Assembly (NCBI GenBank): GCA_903861445.1
Contig: CAIOUK010000034.1
Span: 1 to 22,587 of the forward strand
From: an uncultured Verrucomicrobia subdivision 3 bacterium
GTDB lineage: Bacteria > Verrucomicrobiota > Verrucomicrobiia > Limisphaerales > UBA11358
DNA: 22,587 bases
Direction: 5' to 3'
In this document: positions 1 through 7,707 of the stretch, piece by piece
Numbering within the stretch: position 1 is the stretch's first letter
How the letters are laid out: each line of letters opens with the position of its first letter
The notes under the pieces: model-generated
Told to the model about the DNA's origin: nothing
The model's input: the letters and a program-made list of their open reading frames with translations, nothing else
Database searches by the model: none
Program-made: the position numbers and the translations under genes

Positions 1-1833
1 CAGGCCGAGGTCGCCGACCGGCCCCATCGCGTATTGCGTGACGAGCGTGCCGCTTTCGTCCAACTTGAGCGGCAGCAAATTCACCAGCGGCTCCGGCCCG
101 ATGACCACGCCGGCCGCATGAACACTGGCGTTGCGCGTGAGGTCTTCGAGAATGAACGCGGTGTCAATCAACTCGCGCGTCACGTCTTCGTTTTCATAAG
201 CCTCCTTAAGTTCCGGCACCTGCTTGAGCGCTTTTTCGAGCGTCATTTTCAGTTCCGCCGGAATCAATTTCGCCAGCCGGTCGCCGTCGCCGTAGGGCAA
301 GCCCATCACGCGGCCGACGTCGCGCACGACGGATTTCGCGCCCATCGTGCCGAACGTGATGATCTGCGCGACGGCATCGCGTCCGTATTTTTCGCGGACG
401 TAGGCGATGACGTCCGCGCGGCGGTCGTCGGCGAAATCAATGTCGATATCCGGCGGACTGACGCGTTCGGGATTCAGGAAGCGCTCGAACAGCAGTGCGT
501 AGCGGATCGGATCCACGTTCGCGATTTCGAGCAGGTAGGTGACGATGGAGCCGGCGGCGCTGCCGCGCGCGACGCAGGAAATTCCCTTTTCGCGGCCGTG
601 ACGGATGAAATCGCCGACGATGAGGAAATAGGAAATGTAACCCTGCTTCTCGATGACGCCGAGCTCCACCTGCAAGCGGTCAATGACCACCTTGATGGCG
701 GCGGCGACGGCCGGATTGTTCACAGTTTGCGGTTCGGGGTTCTGGGTTTTCTCGCTTCCCGAACCCTGAACTCCGGACTCTGAACCCTGAACCGCTTGGT
801 AAGTCGGCAGCCGCTTCGGATCATCAATGCCCGTGACGACAAATTCTTTTCCCTCGGCCTGCGCGTGAATGGTGTAGCGGCGGAACAAACCTTCCGCCAA
901 TAATTTTCGGAGATAACCTTCGCGCGTGAAATGCTCCGGCGGATGGAACACCGGATAGTGCCGCGTGTCGCCGGCCTTGGGAAACTGGATTTCCAGATTG
1001 CACTTCTCCGCGACTTCCAAAGTATTTTTCACCGCCTCCGGCACTTCGGCGAAACGCGCCTTCATCTCGTCGGCGCTGCGCAGGTAAAACTGCTCCGGCA
1101 CATAGCCCGCGCCCATGCGCTTGGGATTGCTCAACAAATCCTGCGTGCCGATGCACACCAGGCAGTCATGCGCGTGCGAATGGCTTTTCTCGATGTAATG
1201 AACGTCGTTCGTCGCGACGAGCTTCAGGCCGAATTCCTTGGCGAATTTTATCAACTGCGCGTTGACCTTGGCCTGTTCGGGAATGCCGTGATTCTGGAGT
1301 TCGAGGAAATAATTCTCCGCGCCGAGCGTCTGCTTGAAAAAATCCACCGTGTCCTTCGCCTTCGCGATTTGATCCTTCACGATGTGATCGGAAAGTTCGC
1401 TGGCGAGGCAGCCGGACAGCGCGATCAGGCCCGCGCTGTGCTTCGCAAAAATTTCCTTGTCAATGCGCGGCTTGTAATAATAGCCGTCAATGTGCGCGTC
1501 GGTGACGAGCTTCACCAAATTTTTGTAGCCGGTTTCGTCGCGCGCGAGCAGGCCGAGGTGGTGATACAAGTCGCGCGAGCCGCTGCCCGGCTTTTTTTCC
1601 AGCCGCGACCCGGGCGCGACATAAACCTCGCAGCCAATGATGGGCTTGATGCCCTTCGCGCGGGCGGCCTGGTAAAACTCGATGACGCCGTGCATCGCGC
1701 CGTGGTCGGTGATGGCGAGCGCGGGAAATTTCAGCTCGTGCGCCTTGTCAATCAGCTTGTCCAGACGGCACGCGCCATCGAGCAGCGAATACTCGGTGTG
1801 CAGGTGCAAATGGACAAAATCGGCGTGCGACAT
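1..1833 (-). CDS. dnaE: DNA polymerase III alpha subunit, N-terminal part (runs off left edge)
   Basis: This is the catalytic subunit of the replicative DNA polymerase, a cytoplasmic replisome protein. 611 codons are visible; the family is usually about 1,150-1,200 residues, so the C-terminal half lies outside the window. The start is the ATG at 1833, followed at once by the PHP-domain motif HLHTEYSLLDGA (residues about 10-21). The polymerase active-site motif PDIDIDF is at residues 461-467, preceded by the conserved stretch RGSAAGSIV. Both are diagnostic for bacterial DnaE. After residue 347 the protein carries about 22 low-complexity residues rich in Ser, Gly and Gln, encoded by a heptad-repeat element (731-794) that keeps the frame open. 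The insert lies just before the conserved ELGVIEKQGYISYFLIVGDF segment. The gene reads away from the AlgJ-like gene behind a 265-bp gap and shows no obvious operon partner. Function is near certain; the effect of the insert is unknown. Confidence 0.97.
   Translation of the reverse strand, partial: MSHADFVHLHLHTEYSLLDGACRLDKLIDKAHELKFPALAITDHGAMHGVIEFYQAARAKGIKPIIGCEVYVAPGSRLEKKPGSGSRDLYHHLGLLARDETGYKNLVKLVTDAHIDGYYYKPRIDKEIFAKHSAGLIALSGCLASELSDHIVKDQIAKAKDTVDFFKQTLGAENYFLELQNHGIPEQAKVNAQLIKFAKEFGLKLVATNDVHYIEKSHSHAHDCLVCIGTQDLLSNPKRMGAGYVPEQFYLRSADEMKARFAEVPEAVKNTLEVAEKCNLEIQFPKAGDTRHYPVFHPPEHFTREGYLRKLLAEGLFRRYTIHAQAEGKEFVVTGIDDPKRLPTYQAVQGSESGVQGSGSEKTQNPEPQTVNNPAVAAAIKVVIDRLQVELGVIEKQGYISYFLIVGDFIRHGREKGISCVARGSAAGSIVTYLLEIANVDPIRYALLFERFLNPERVSPPDIDIDFADDRRADVIAYVREKYGRDAVAQIITFGTMGAKSVVRDVGRVMGLPYGDGDRLAKLIPAELKMTLEKALKQVPELKEAYENEDVTRELIDTAFILEDLTRNASVHAAGVVIGPEPLVNLLPLKLDESGTLVTQYAMGPVGDLGL
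731..794. repeat. Inverted heptad-repeat element inside dnaE
   Basis: Five degenerate heptads of the type GTTCAGG lie end to end on the minus strand (plus-strand 758-792). Two heptads in the opposite orientation (732-745) follow after an 11-bp spacer (747-757). The arms can pair: 732-746 against 758-771 with one G.T pair and one bulged base, or 730-742 against 782-794. GAACCCTGAAC occurs twice at a distance of 21 bp. Three heptads equal seven codons, so the array reads without stops in the dnaE frame and gives a VQGS-type seven-residue repeat. It resembles the short tandemly repeated sequences described from cyanobacteria and other environmental genomes, but the family assignment is inference. 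Confidence 0.75.
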
Positions 1834-1854
1834 GAATTAATTTTATCTTTTAAC

Positions 1855-1878
1855 CACCAAGACACCAAGCCACAAAGT
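1855..1878. repeat. Three degenerate 8-bp tandem repeats upstream of dnaE
   Basis: CACCAAGA, CACCAAGC and CACAAAGT follow each other without gaps. They lie 22 bp upstream of the dnaE ATG, inside the 265-bp gap. They could be in the dnaE 5' leader. Similar short A/C-rich tandem motifs are common in intergenic DNA of environmental bacteria. I see no clear promoter in this gap. Confidence 0.45.
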
Positions 1879-1942
1879 TTTCAAGTTGCTCACCGTTCGC
1901 GGCCAATCCGTTTTATGGAAGCGTGTCGTAAGCCATGAATTA

Positions 1943-1990
1943 TCAGTCGAAATCTGCGATGTTGAAATAGCGCTCCAACAAATAGTAAAA
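1943..1990 (-). pseudogene. Possible 3' remnant of an AlgJ-like gene
   Basis: On the minus strand this stretch reads LLERYFNIADFD followed by a stop. It resembles the C-terminal MLERYFYTEDP of the AlgJ-like protein just upstream on the same strand. Over 30 bp the DNA agrees at 23 positions (1952-1981 against 2135-2164). The reading frame is closed by a stop less than 100 bp upstream, so no full gene remains. It may be a partial duplication of the algJ 3' end or the tail of a lost paralogue. The match is short and chance cannot be excluded. Confidence 0.25.
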
Positions 1991-2098
1991 GTTAAAAACA
2001 TTTATCCCGCATCGGCAGCTACAGCGAGGTGAATAACCACCCAATCAAAACCTCATCGTGCATTAGCTCGCTGATGTTCTTAGCTTCGTCAGCGTCAA

Positions 2099-3280
2099 TT
2101 AGGGCAGCGCATCCTTGACCTGCATCTGCTGTGGATCTTCGGTGTAGAAATACCGCTCGAGCATTTCATTGATCACAATGTTCGGCTGACTGGCGGTGAT
2201 GAGCTGCGGGTTGAAACCACGGTTGTCAGACAGAAAAATTGTCTTTTTGAACGAGTAGCCAAGAAACTGTTCCCACGAAACGCCGAAGGAATCGGTGAAT
2301 AAAACGACCGTGGCGGAATTGGAATCCGGATTTTCCAAGGTCAACACGCGCTTCATTCCCCAGGTCGTTGGAAAATTCAAATCTTCCTGCGATTGAAGTT
2401 TGGGCAGCGCGGGCTTGGGCGTGAACGCGTAATAATTTTTTTCCGGAACGTCCGTGCCGAGCATCTTGGCCATATCGCCGCCGGTGAACGCGGTGTTCGT
2501 CCAGTTGAAATTGTGCAGCGACAGCGGCGACAGGTTCGTGATTTGCAGCGACAGCGTTTCGACCAGCGCCTGCGCGCCGGCAAATCCCCCGAGGAGATTC
2601 CAGTGCGTGTCGTTTTGCAGATACGTCGGCGCGATTTTTTTAGCGACGAGCAAGGGCTGACGCAGATCCAATATTTTTACCGTGGAGTGCGCCTGCATAT
2701 ATTTCAAAAACTGGTCGAGCTTGGTTTCGCGGACGGCGGGCGCGGCCTTGACCAGCCACGGCGGCAATTCTTCGGGATAAATGTCCTGCTTGTCCGGCGC
2801 GACGACAAAAAGATACTGGATGCCACGCTGCGCGAGCCAGTCGCGCCGTTTTTCGAGGAGCGTCTGCCACTGCTGCAACTGTTCCGGCGTGAACTTCGCG
2901 AGACCGAGAAAATGCTCGACCATCTGCGCCTCGCCCCAAAACAGCCAGCGGTTCTGACCGATGATGATTTTATAGACGCTGCGGTCATGGTAGAGTCCGA
3001 TTTTCCAGTTCTGAAACCAGCGGATAAGTTTTTTGCGAAAGCCGAAATGGTCGGTGTAGTAGGTCTCCAAGCCGGTGATGAAGTGTTGGGCTTCGCCTAA
3101 ATCAAAACGCGGCGGCGGCGGGAAGGCGGCCGGAAGCCGGTTCTCCCCGGGTTGACGCGAGTGGTCGAGGTGAAAGAATTCATCCAGCGTCGGCGCCCAA
3201 ATCAGTGCCACGAATACGACAATGATTACCCAGTCGCCCCAGCGTTGGCGCAACAGCTTTTTGTCAGGTGTTGGCGTCAT
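2099..3280 (-). CDS. AlgJ/AlgX-like membrane-anchored acetyltransferase (SGNH fold)
   Basis: This 393-residue protein is probably the periplasmic partner of the adjacent MBOAT acyltransferase and would transfer acetyl groups to an envelope polysaccharide. One hydrophobic segment (about residues 17-32, WVIIVVFVALIW) follows a basic N-terminus and fits an uncleaved membrane anchor. The AlgJ/AlgX catalytic pattern is present: N-D-T-H-W-N at 223-228 gives Asp224 and His226, and T-D-S-F-G at 329-333 gives the nucleophile candidate Ser331. An early motif DHFGFRKKLI (77-86) is also typical of this family. The ATG at 3280 lies 3 bp after the stop of the MBOAT gene, so the two are surely co-transcribed. 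It is the last gene of the four-gene unit. The target glycan is not known; O-acetylation is inferred from family and context. Confidence 0.85.
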   Translation of the reverse strand: MTPTPDKKLLRQRWGDWVIIVVFVALIWAPTLDEFFHLDHSRQPGENRLPAAFPPPPRFDLGEAQHFITGLETYYTDHFGFRKKLIRWFQNWKIGLYHDRSVYKIIIGQNRWLFWGEAQMVEHFLGLAKFTPEQLQQWQTLLEKRRDWLAQRGIQYLFVVAPDKQDIYPEELPPWLVKAAPAVRETKLDQFLKYMQAHSTVKILDLRQPLLVAKKIAPTYLQNDTHWNLLGGFAGAQALVETLSLQITNLSPLSLHNFNWTNTAFTGGDMAKMLGTDVPEKNYYAFTPKPALPKLQSQEDLNFPTTWGMKRVLTLENPDSNSATVVLFTDSFGVSWEQFLGYSFKKTIFLSDNRGFNPQLITASQPNIVINEMLERYFYTEDPQQMQVKDALP

Positions 3281-3283
3281 GCA

Positions 3284-4735
3284 TCAGAAACGGAAGTAGA
3301 TGAAGGGGTTGTAGGTGCCGCCTGCTAACCAAGCTGAGGAAATCAGCAACAGCCCCACGACGAGGACGATTTCAATCGCCTGCCCGATGCCGAAATAGAG
3401 CGACTGACCCGGCGCGGAAATTTTTTCACCCCATTTTGCACCAAAATTTTTGATCGCACTCCACAGCGGCAGGCTAAACGCTGCGCCAAAGCCGAGCGCC
3501 CAGATAACTTCGTTGCCGAGGTAACGATTGATCGGTTGCGCCTGCGTGACAGAATTCGCACCGAATAGCGCCATGAAGTAATGCGCCGCGCTGGCAAACG
3601 TGTCCGCGCGAAACAGCACCCAACCCATCATCACCGCGAAGATGACATAGGCGTGACGCAGCGGGCGCGGGAATTTTTCCAGCCAACCGCCCCAGCGCGT
3701 GCGTTCCAGCACGAGAAACAGGCCGTGATACAATCCCCACGCCACGAACGTCCAGCTCGCGCCGTGCCAGAGGCCGCACAGGAAGAAAACGGCGACGAGA
3801 TTCAAATGATTGCGCGCCTCGGAGACACGGTTGCCGCCAAGCGGAATGTAAACATAATCGCGAAACCAGCTCGACAGCGAGATATGCCAGCGCCGCCAGA
3901 AATCCTTGATGGACTGCGCGACGTAGGGAAAGTTGAAATTCTCGAGAAAGGTAAAACCGAACATTTTTCCCAGACCGACCGCCATGTCCGAGTATCCGGA
4001 AAAATCAAAATAAATCTGGACCGTGTAGCACGCCACCCCCAGCCACGCCACCGGGGTGGAAAGTTCGCTGGCCGGCAGTGCAAAAATCTGGTCTGCGGGC
4101 AAGGCTACGGCATTGGCGACGATCATTTTCTTGGCGAAGCCGCCGACAAACCGCCGCACGCCCTCGGCAAAAACCGCGCGGTCAAAAACGCGCCGTCCCA
4201 ACTGCGGCGCGATGGCGTTCCAGCGTAGAATCGGCCCGGCCACGAGCTGCGGGAAAAAGAAAATGTAGAGCGCCGTGTCACGCGGGTCGCGGGCCGCGCG
4301 ACATTTGCACCGGTAGATGTCAATAATGTAGGACAGCGCATGGAAGGTGAAAAAAGAAATGCCGATGGGCAAGGCGATGTGTGGCACCGGCAACGTGGCC
4401 GAGCCGAAAAATTTGAGTGGCAGATTCAGCGAAGCCACGACCAACCCGGCGTATTTGAAAAACGCGAGGAAGCCGACATTGACGATGACGGCGACGGCGA
4501 CGGCTTTTTTGCGTCGGTAAATATCTACGGTCCGTTCCACCCATTTACCCAGTTCGAAATTAACGAGCGTGGAAACGAGCAGAAGCAAGATGAAGCCGAT
4601 TTCGCCCCACGCATAAAAAAGCAGGCTGACCAGCAACAGCCAGTGGTTGCGCGCGCGCAATCCGGGCAGCAAAAAATAAACCGTCAGGACGACGGGCAGA
4701 AACAGGAATAAAAACAATGGCGAACTAAAAACCAC
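3284..4735 (-). CDS. MBOAT-family O-acyltransferase (AlgI-like)
   Basis: This 483-residue polytopic inner-membrane protein belongs to the membrane-bound O-acyltransferases of the AlgI/DltB type. These pass an acyl, usually acetyl, group across the membrane to a periplasmic transferase. Visible family motifs are FFPQLVAGPI (160-169), IYFDFSGYSDMA (241-252), DFWRRWHISLSSW (278-290), DYVYIPLGGNR (293-303) and GLWHGASWTFVAWGLYHG (321-338). His324 is the expected catalytic residue, with His284 as the second conserved histidine. Many hydrophobic spans run along the whole length. The start is a GTG at 4735, 12 bp after the GT9 stop; no in-frame ATG is nearby. Next to an AlgJ-like gene, it most likely forms a two-protein O-acetylation module. 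Confidence 0.9.
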   Translation of the reverse strand: MVFSSPLFLFLFLPVVLTVYFLLPGLRARNHWLLLVSLLFYAWGEIGFILLLLVSTLVNFELGKWVERTVDIYRRKKAVAVAVIVNVGFLAFFKYAGLVVASLNLPLKFFGSATLPVPHIALPIGISFFTFHALSYIIDIYRCKCRAARDPRDTALYIFFFPQLVAGPILRWNAIAPQLGRRVFDRAVFAEGVRRFVGGFAKKMIVANAVALPADQIFALPASELSTPVAWLGVACYTVQIYFDFSGYSDMAVGLGKMFGFTFLENFNFPYVAQSIKDFWRRWHISLSSWFRDYVYIPLGGNRVSEARNHLNLVAVFFLCGLWHGASWTFVAWGLYHGLFLVLERTRWGGWLEKFPRPLRHAYVIFAVMMGWVLFRADTFASAAHYFMALFGANSVTQAQPINRYLGNEVIWALGFGAAFSLPLWSAIKNFGAKWGEKISAPGQSLYFGIGQAIEIVLVVGLLLISSAWLAGGTYNPFIYFRF

Positions 4736-4747
4736 GAGGTTGGAAAT

Positions 4748-5785
4748 TTAGTGGGCTAATTCAGCAGACGCGAGAATTTTCTTCAGCCGGGCCAACACCT
4801 GCGCAGGTGTGATGGTGGCCATGCAGGGATTTGATTCGTCGCAGGCAGAGACGTTTTTGTTCAGCCGGTCACAGGCACAATCGGTGGCGGCCACGATCTG
4901 TTCCGTCCGGTAAATTGGGGCAGCACGGCAGATTGAATCACCGGTGCCAAACAGTCCAATGACGGGAACGCCGAGTGCAGCCGCGAAATGAAACGGTCCC
5001 GTATCACCAGAGATAAAAACCGTGGCCTGTTTCAGCCAAACCAGGAACACATCCAGACTTGGACTCGTCGGCAACACTGGTGCCGCCGGAACTAGTTTTT
5101 TAATTTCGGCCAGAAAATTCTGTTCTCGTTGACTGGGGCCGGTGGAAAACATCAGATTCAAACCGGCGGCGCAAGCGAGCTGATAAAATTCCGCCCAATG
5201 TTGCGCTGGCCACTGCTTGCGGTCATTGCTGGTGGCAACGTGACAGACAATCGTGCCGGGCGGAAACGGCGCACCAGCTGATTTTTCCAGCACCGCATCG
5301 GGCACAATTTCCAACCGGTCGGAAATGGGCGGCGGGATTTTCCAAGCCGCCAGCAATTGCAAATTCCGCTGCACCCATGACGCGGGCAACGCCTCGACCG
5401 GAACCCTTTGCGTGTAGCAGATTTTGGCGAGCAGCCGGTGATGATCGGGCGCGAGCCGGATTTTTGCGCCGGAAAGAAAACTTAAAATCGCGCCCCGGTC
5501 GTTGCCGCCGAAATCCACCGCGCGGTTAAAATTTTCGCGGCGCAGCGCACGGATGACTGGCCACGCTTCGCGCAGCCGCGCCCGTCCGCGCGTGCGGGGG
5601 AGCGGCCAGATTTTGGTGATCCAAGACAGGTTTTTCAGCAGCGGCGCAACTTCTGCCGGAACCAAAACGTGCAGCTCACCAGCCGGATTAAATTCTTTCA
5701 GCGCCCGCAACGCCGGCGTGATGAACACAGCATCGCCGAGGTATTTGAATTGCAGCGCGAGAATTTTTTCGGGCCGGGCGTTCAC
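4748..5785 (-). CDS. Glycosyltransferase family 9 (heptosyltransferase-like)
   Basis: 345 residues with the GT9 layout of two Rossmann-like domains. Near the N-terminus, YLGDAVFITPALRAL (15-29) matches the family's conserved glycine-aspartate loop. In the C-terminal domain, SGDTGPFHFAAALGVPVIGL (259-278) is the donor-binding signature. The C-terminus carries clustered cysteines (286, 303, 305, 315, 321) in a C-x-C then CMATITPAQV pattern seen in some ADP-heptose:LPS heptosyltransferases. The enzyme would act at the cytoplasmic face of the inner membrane on an LPS core or similar lipid-linked glycan. The start is GTG at 5785, which shares a GTGA overlap with the TGA of the ABC exporter, so translation is coupled. 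The sugar donor is not certain; heptose is a family-based guess. Confidence 0.88.
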   Translation of the reverse strand: MNARPEKILALQFKYLGDAVFITPALRALKEFNPAGELHVLVPAEVAPLLKNLSWITKIWPLPRTRGRARLREAWPVIRALRRENFNRAVDFGGNDRGAILSFLSGAKIRLAPDHHRLLAKICYTQRVPVEALPASWVQRNLQLLAAWKIPPPISDRLEIVPDAVLEKSAGAPFPPGTIVCHVATSNDRKQWPAQHWAEFYQLACAAGLNLMFSTGPSQREQNFLAEIKKLVPAAPVLPTSPSLDVFLVWLKQATVFISGDTGPFHFAAALGVPVIGLFGTGDSICRAAPIYRTEQIVAATDCACDRLNKNVSACDESNPCMATITPAQVLARLKKILASAELAH

Positions 5786-7599
5786 GACTTGGACTTAAAT
5801 TGCAGTTCGTAAAGTTTTTGATAGATGCCCTCCCGTTTGAGAAGTTCTTCGTGACGGCCTTGTTCGGCAATCCGGCCCTCGTCTAAAACCACAATCAAAT
5901 CCGCGTGGAGAATGGTCGAGAGCCGGTGCGCGATACAAATCGTTGTGCGCCCTTTCATCAATTCGTCGAGTGCCGTCTGGACCGCCCGTTCGGATTCGGT
6001 GTCGAGCGCGCTGGTGGCTTCGTCGAGCACAAGAATCGGTGCATTTTTCAAAACGGCGCGGGCGATGGCAATGCGTTGGCGCTGGCCGCCGGAGAGCGAG
6101 ACGCCCTTTTCGCCGATGACGGTGTCGAAGCCTTCCGGTTTTTGGGCAATGAATTCAAGAGCGTGCGCATGTTTCGCGGCGGCAACAATTTCCTCGTCCT
6201 TCGCGCCGAGGCGGCCCAACTCGATGTTCCGGCGGATGGTGTCGTTGAACAGGATGTTTTCCTGCGCGACGACGGCGATCTGGTTGCGCAAATCGAAGGT
6301 GCGGACGTCGCGCAAATCCACGCCGCCGATTTTGACGGAGCCGCGCGCGGGGTCGTAAAAGCGGAGCAGCAGGTTGGTGAGCGTGGTTTTGCCGGAACCG
6401 CTGGCGCCGACGAGCGCGACGAGCTGGCCGGCCTTGACGGTGAGGTTGATGTTTCGCAGCACCGGTTTTTCGCCGTAGTTGAAATCGAGGTTCTCGATGA
6501 CGATGTCCGCCTGGTCGGCGTGGAGCATTTTTGGCGCGGCGGGTTCGGGCACGGAATTTTTGGTGGCGAGCAATTCAAAAACCCGTTCGCTGGCGGCGCG
6601 GGCCTGGGTAAGCTGGTTGTGCAGCCGCGTGAGATTTTTTAACGGGGCATACATGTAAAAAATACTGCCGGCGAGCTGGATAAAATCCCCGGCATTGGGG
6701 TGCGACCGGGCGATGTAAATCATGTAAAGCAACGCGAGCGCCACGCCGATGGCGGCGAGAAAATCAATAATGGGACTGGAAAGTTCGCTGGCGCGAATGA
6801 TGCGCATGTAATTGCCGATGGACTTGCGCGCGGTCTGGCGGAACTCGTCGGTCACGACGTTTTCGAGGTTGTAGGCTTTAACCACGCGATGGCCGGAAAA
6901 CGCTTCGGTCATGACCTGCATGAGGTCGGCGCTTTGGCTTTGCAAATCACGGCTGGCACGGCGAATTTTGCGGCTGTAAATGGCCAGTGGAATCATGCAG
7001 AGCGGCAGGACGACCAGCGAAATAAGCGTCATCATCGGTTGCCGCCACAGCAAATAACCCAGAATGCCAATCAAAATGACTGGGTCGCGGACGATGACGG
7101 AGGTGGCGCTGCTGATGACGGTTTGCAGCGCGTAAGTATCGTTCATGATGCGCGAGATGAGTTCGCCACTGCGGCTTTGGTTGAAAAAGCCGGCGGACAG
7201 GCCGAGCAGATGGCTGAATAGTTTCGTCCGCAAATCGGTGACGGCACGGATGGCGGTCCATTGCAGAAAATAAGTGTTCAGATAACCCATCACGCGCGCC
7301 AGCAGCATGGCCAGCGGAATGGTGCCCACGAGCAGGATCACGGCGAGAAAATGTTCCCGCAGACCGCTGCCCATGCCGGCGCGGGCGCTATCCAGCCAAG
7401 GCTGAACAAAGGCAGGAACACCGGGAATGGCTTTAGCCGGGGCGTCTCCCGTTTGAAATACCAGACTCGAAACGAGCGTGATGGTGGCGATGAGCAGCGG
7501 TGCCATGAGGCCGGCGAGAATACCGGTCACCACACCAAGAAACAGTCGCAGCCGATAGGGCCGGGCAAATTGCCAGAGCTGGCGGAGAAATTCAGTCAT
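5782..7599 (-). CDS. MsbA-like ABC exporter (fused TMD-NBD)
   Basis: 605 residues, the usual length for MsbA-type half-transporters that work as homodimers in the inner membrane. Residues about 15-330 form the six-span exporter domain. The nucleotide-binding domain follows, with Walker A GASGSGKT (398-405), Q-loop Gln446, signature LSGGQ (502-506), Walker B ILVLDEA (522-528) and H-loop His558; all key residues are intact. The likely role is ATP-driven flipping of lipid A-core or another lipid-linked glycan, because the gene sits at the head of a unit with a GT9 and an O-acetylation pair, opposite a run of glycosyltransferases. The ATG at 7599 faces the divergent GT2 gene across 108 bp. Specificity for lipid A against another lipid or peptide cannot be settled from sequence. 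Confidence 0.92.
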   Translation of the reverse strand: MTEFLRQLWQFARPYRLRLFLGVVTGILAGLMAPLLIATITLVSSLVFQTGDAPAKAIPGVPAFVQPWLDSARAGMGSGLREHFLAVILLVGTIPLAMLLARVMGYLNTYFLQWTAIRAVTDLRTKLFSHLLGLSAGFFNQSRSGELISRIMNDTYALQTVISSATSVIVRDPVILIGILGYLLWRQPMMTLISLVVLPLCMIPLAIYSRKIRRASRDLQSQSADLMQVMTEAFSGHRVVKAYNLENVVTDEFRQTARKSIGNYMRIIRASELSSPIIDFLAAIGVALALLYMIYIARSHPNAGDFIQLAGSIFYMYAPLKNLTRLHNQLTQARAASERVFELLATKNSVPEPAAPKMLHADQADIVIENLDFNYGEKPVLRNINLTVKAGQLVALVGASGSGKTTLTNLLLRFYDPARGSVKIGGVDLRDVRTFDLRNQIAVVAQENILFNDTIRRNIELGRLGAKDEEIVAAAKHAHALEFIAQKPEGFDTVIGEKGVSLSGGQRQRIAIARAVLKNAPILVLDEATSALDTESERAVQTALDELMKGRTTICIAHRLSTILHADLIVVLDEGRIAEQGRHEELLKREGIYQKLYELQFKSKS

Positions 7600-7707
7600 C
7601 GGCAGACATTTTTTTACGGATGCGGGAAGAAAGCGAGAGTTTTGTTTGGGGCCGGCCAGATTTTCTGCTGTTCACCTGCTCCATCATGGCCCATCCTCTG
7701 GACGAAA
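7600..7707. promoter_or_regulatory. Divergent intergenic region between the two glycan operons
   Basis: This 108-bp gap separates the start of the minus-strand exporter unit from the start of the plus-strand glycosyltransferase unit, so promoters for both should lie here or just inside the flanking genes. It contains the 8-bp palindrome GGCCGGCC. I could not find a convincing pair of -35 and -10 boxes on either strand. Confidence 0.35.

Noticed and set aside
931..1938. Long open frame on the plus strand (335 codons) opposite dnaE
   Set aside because: It is antisense to a clear DnaE; the translation is Arg/His/Ala-rich without any recognisable domain, as expected for a shadow frame in GC-rich DNA.
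7261..7707. Upstream extension of the first GT2 gene
   Set aside because: The frame is open, but this stretch lies largely over the MsbA-like gene and the residues are Gln/His/Arg-rich with no conserved domain.
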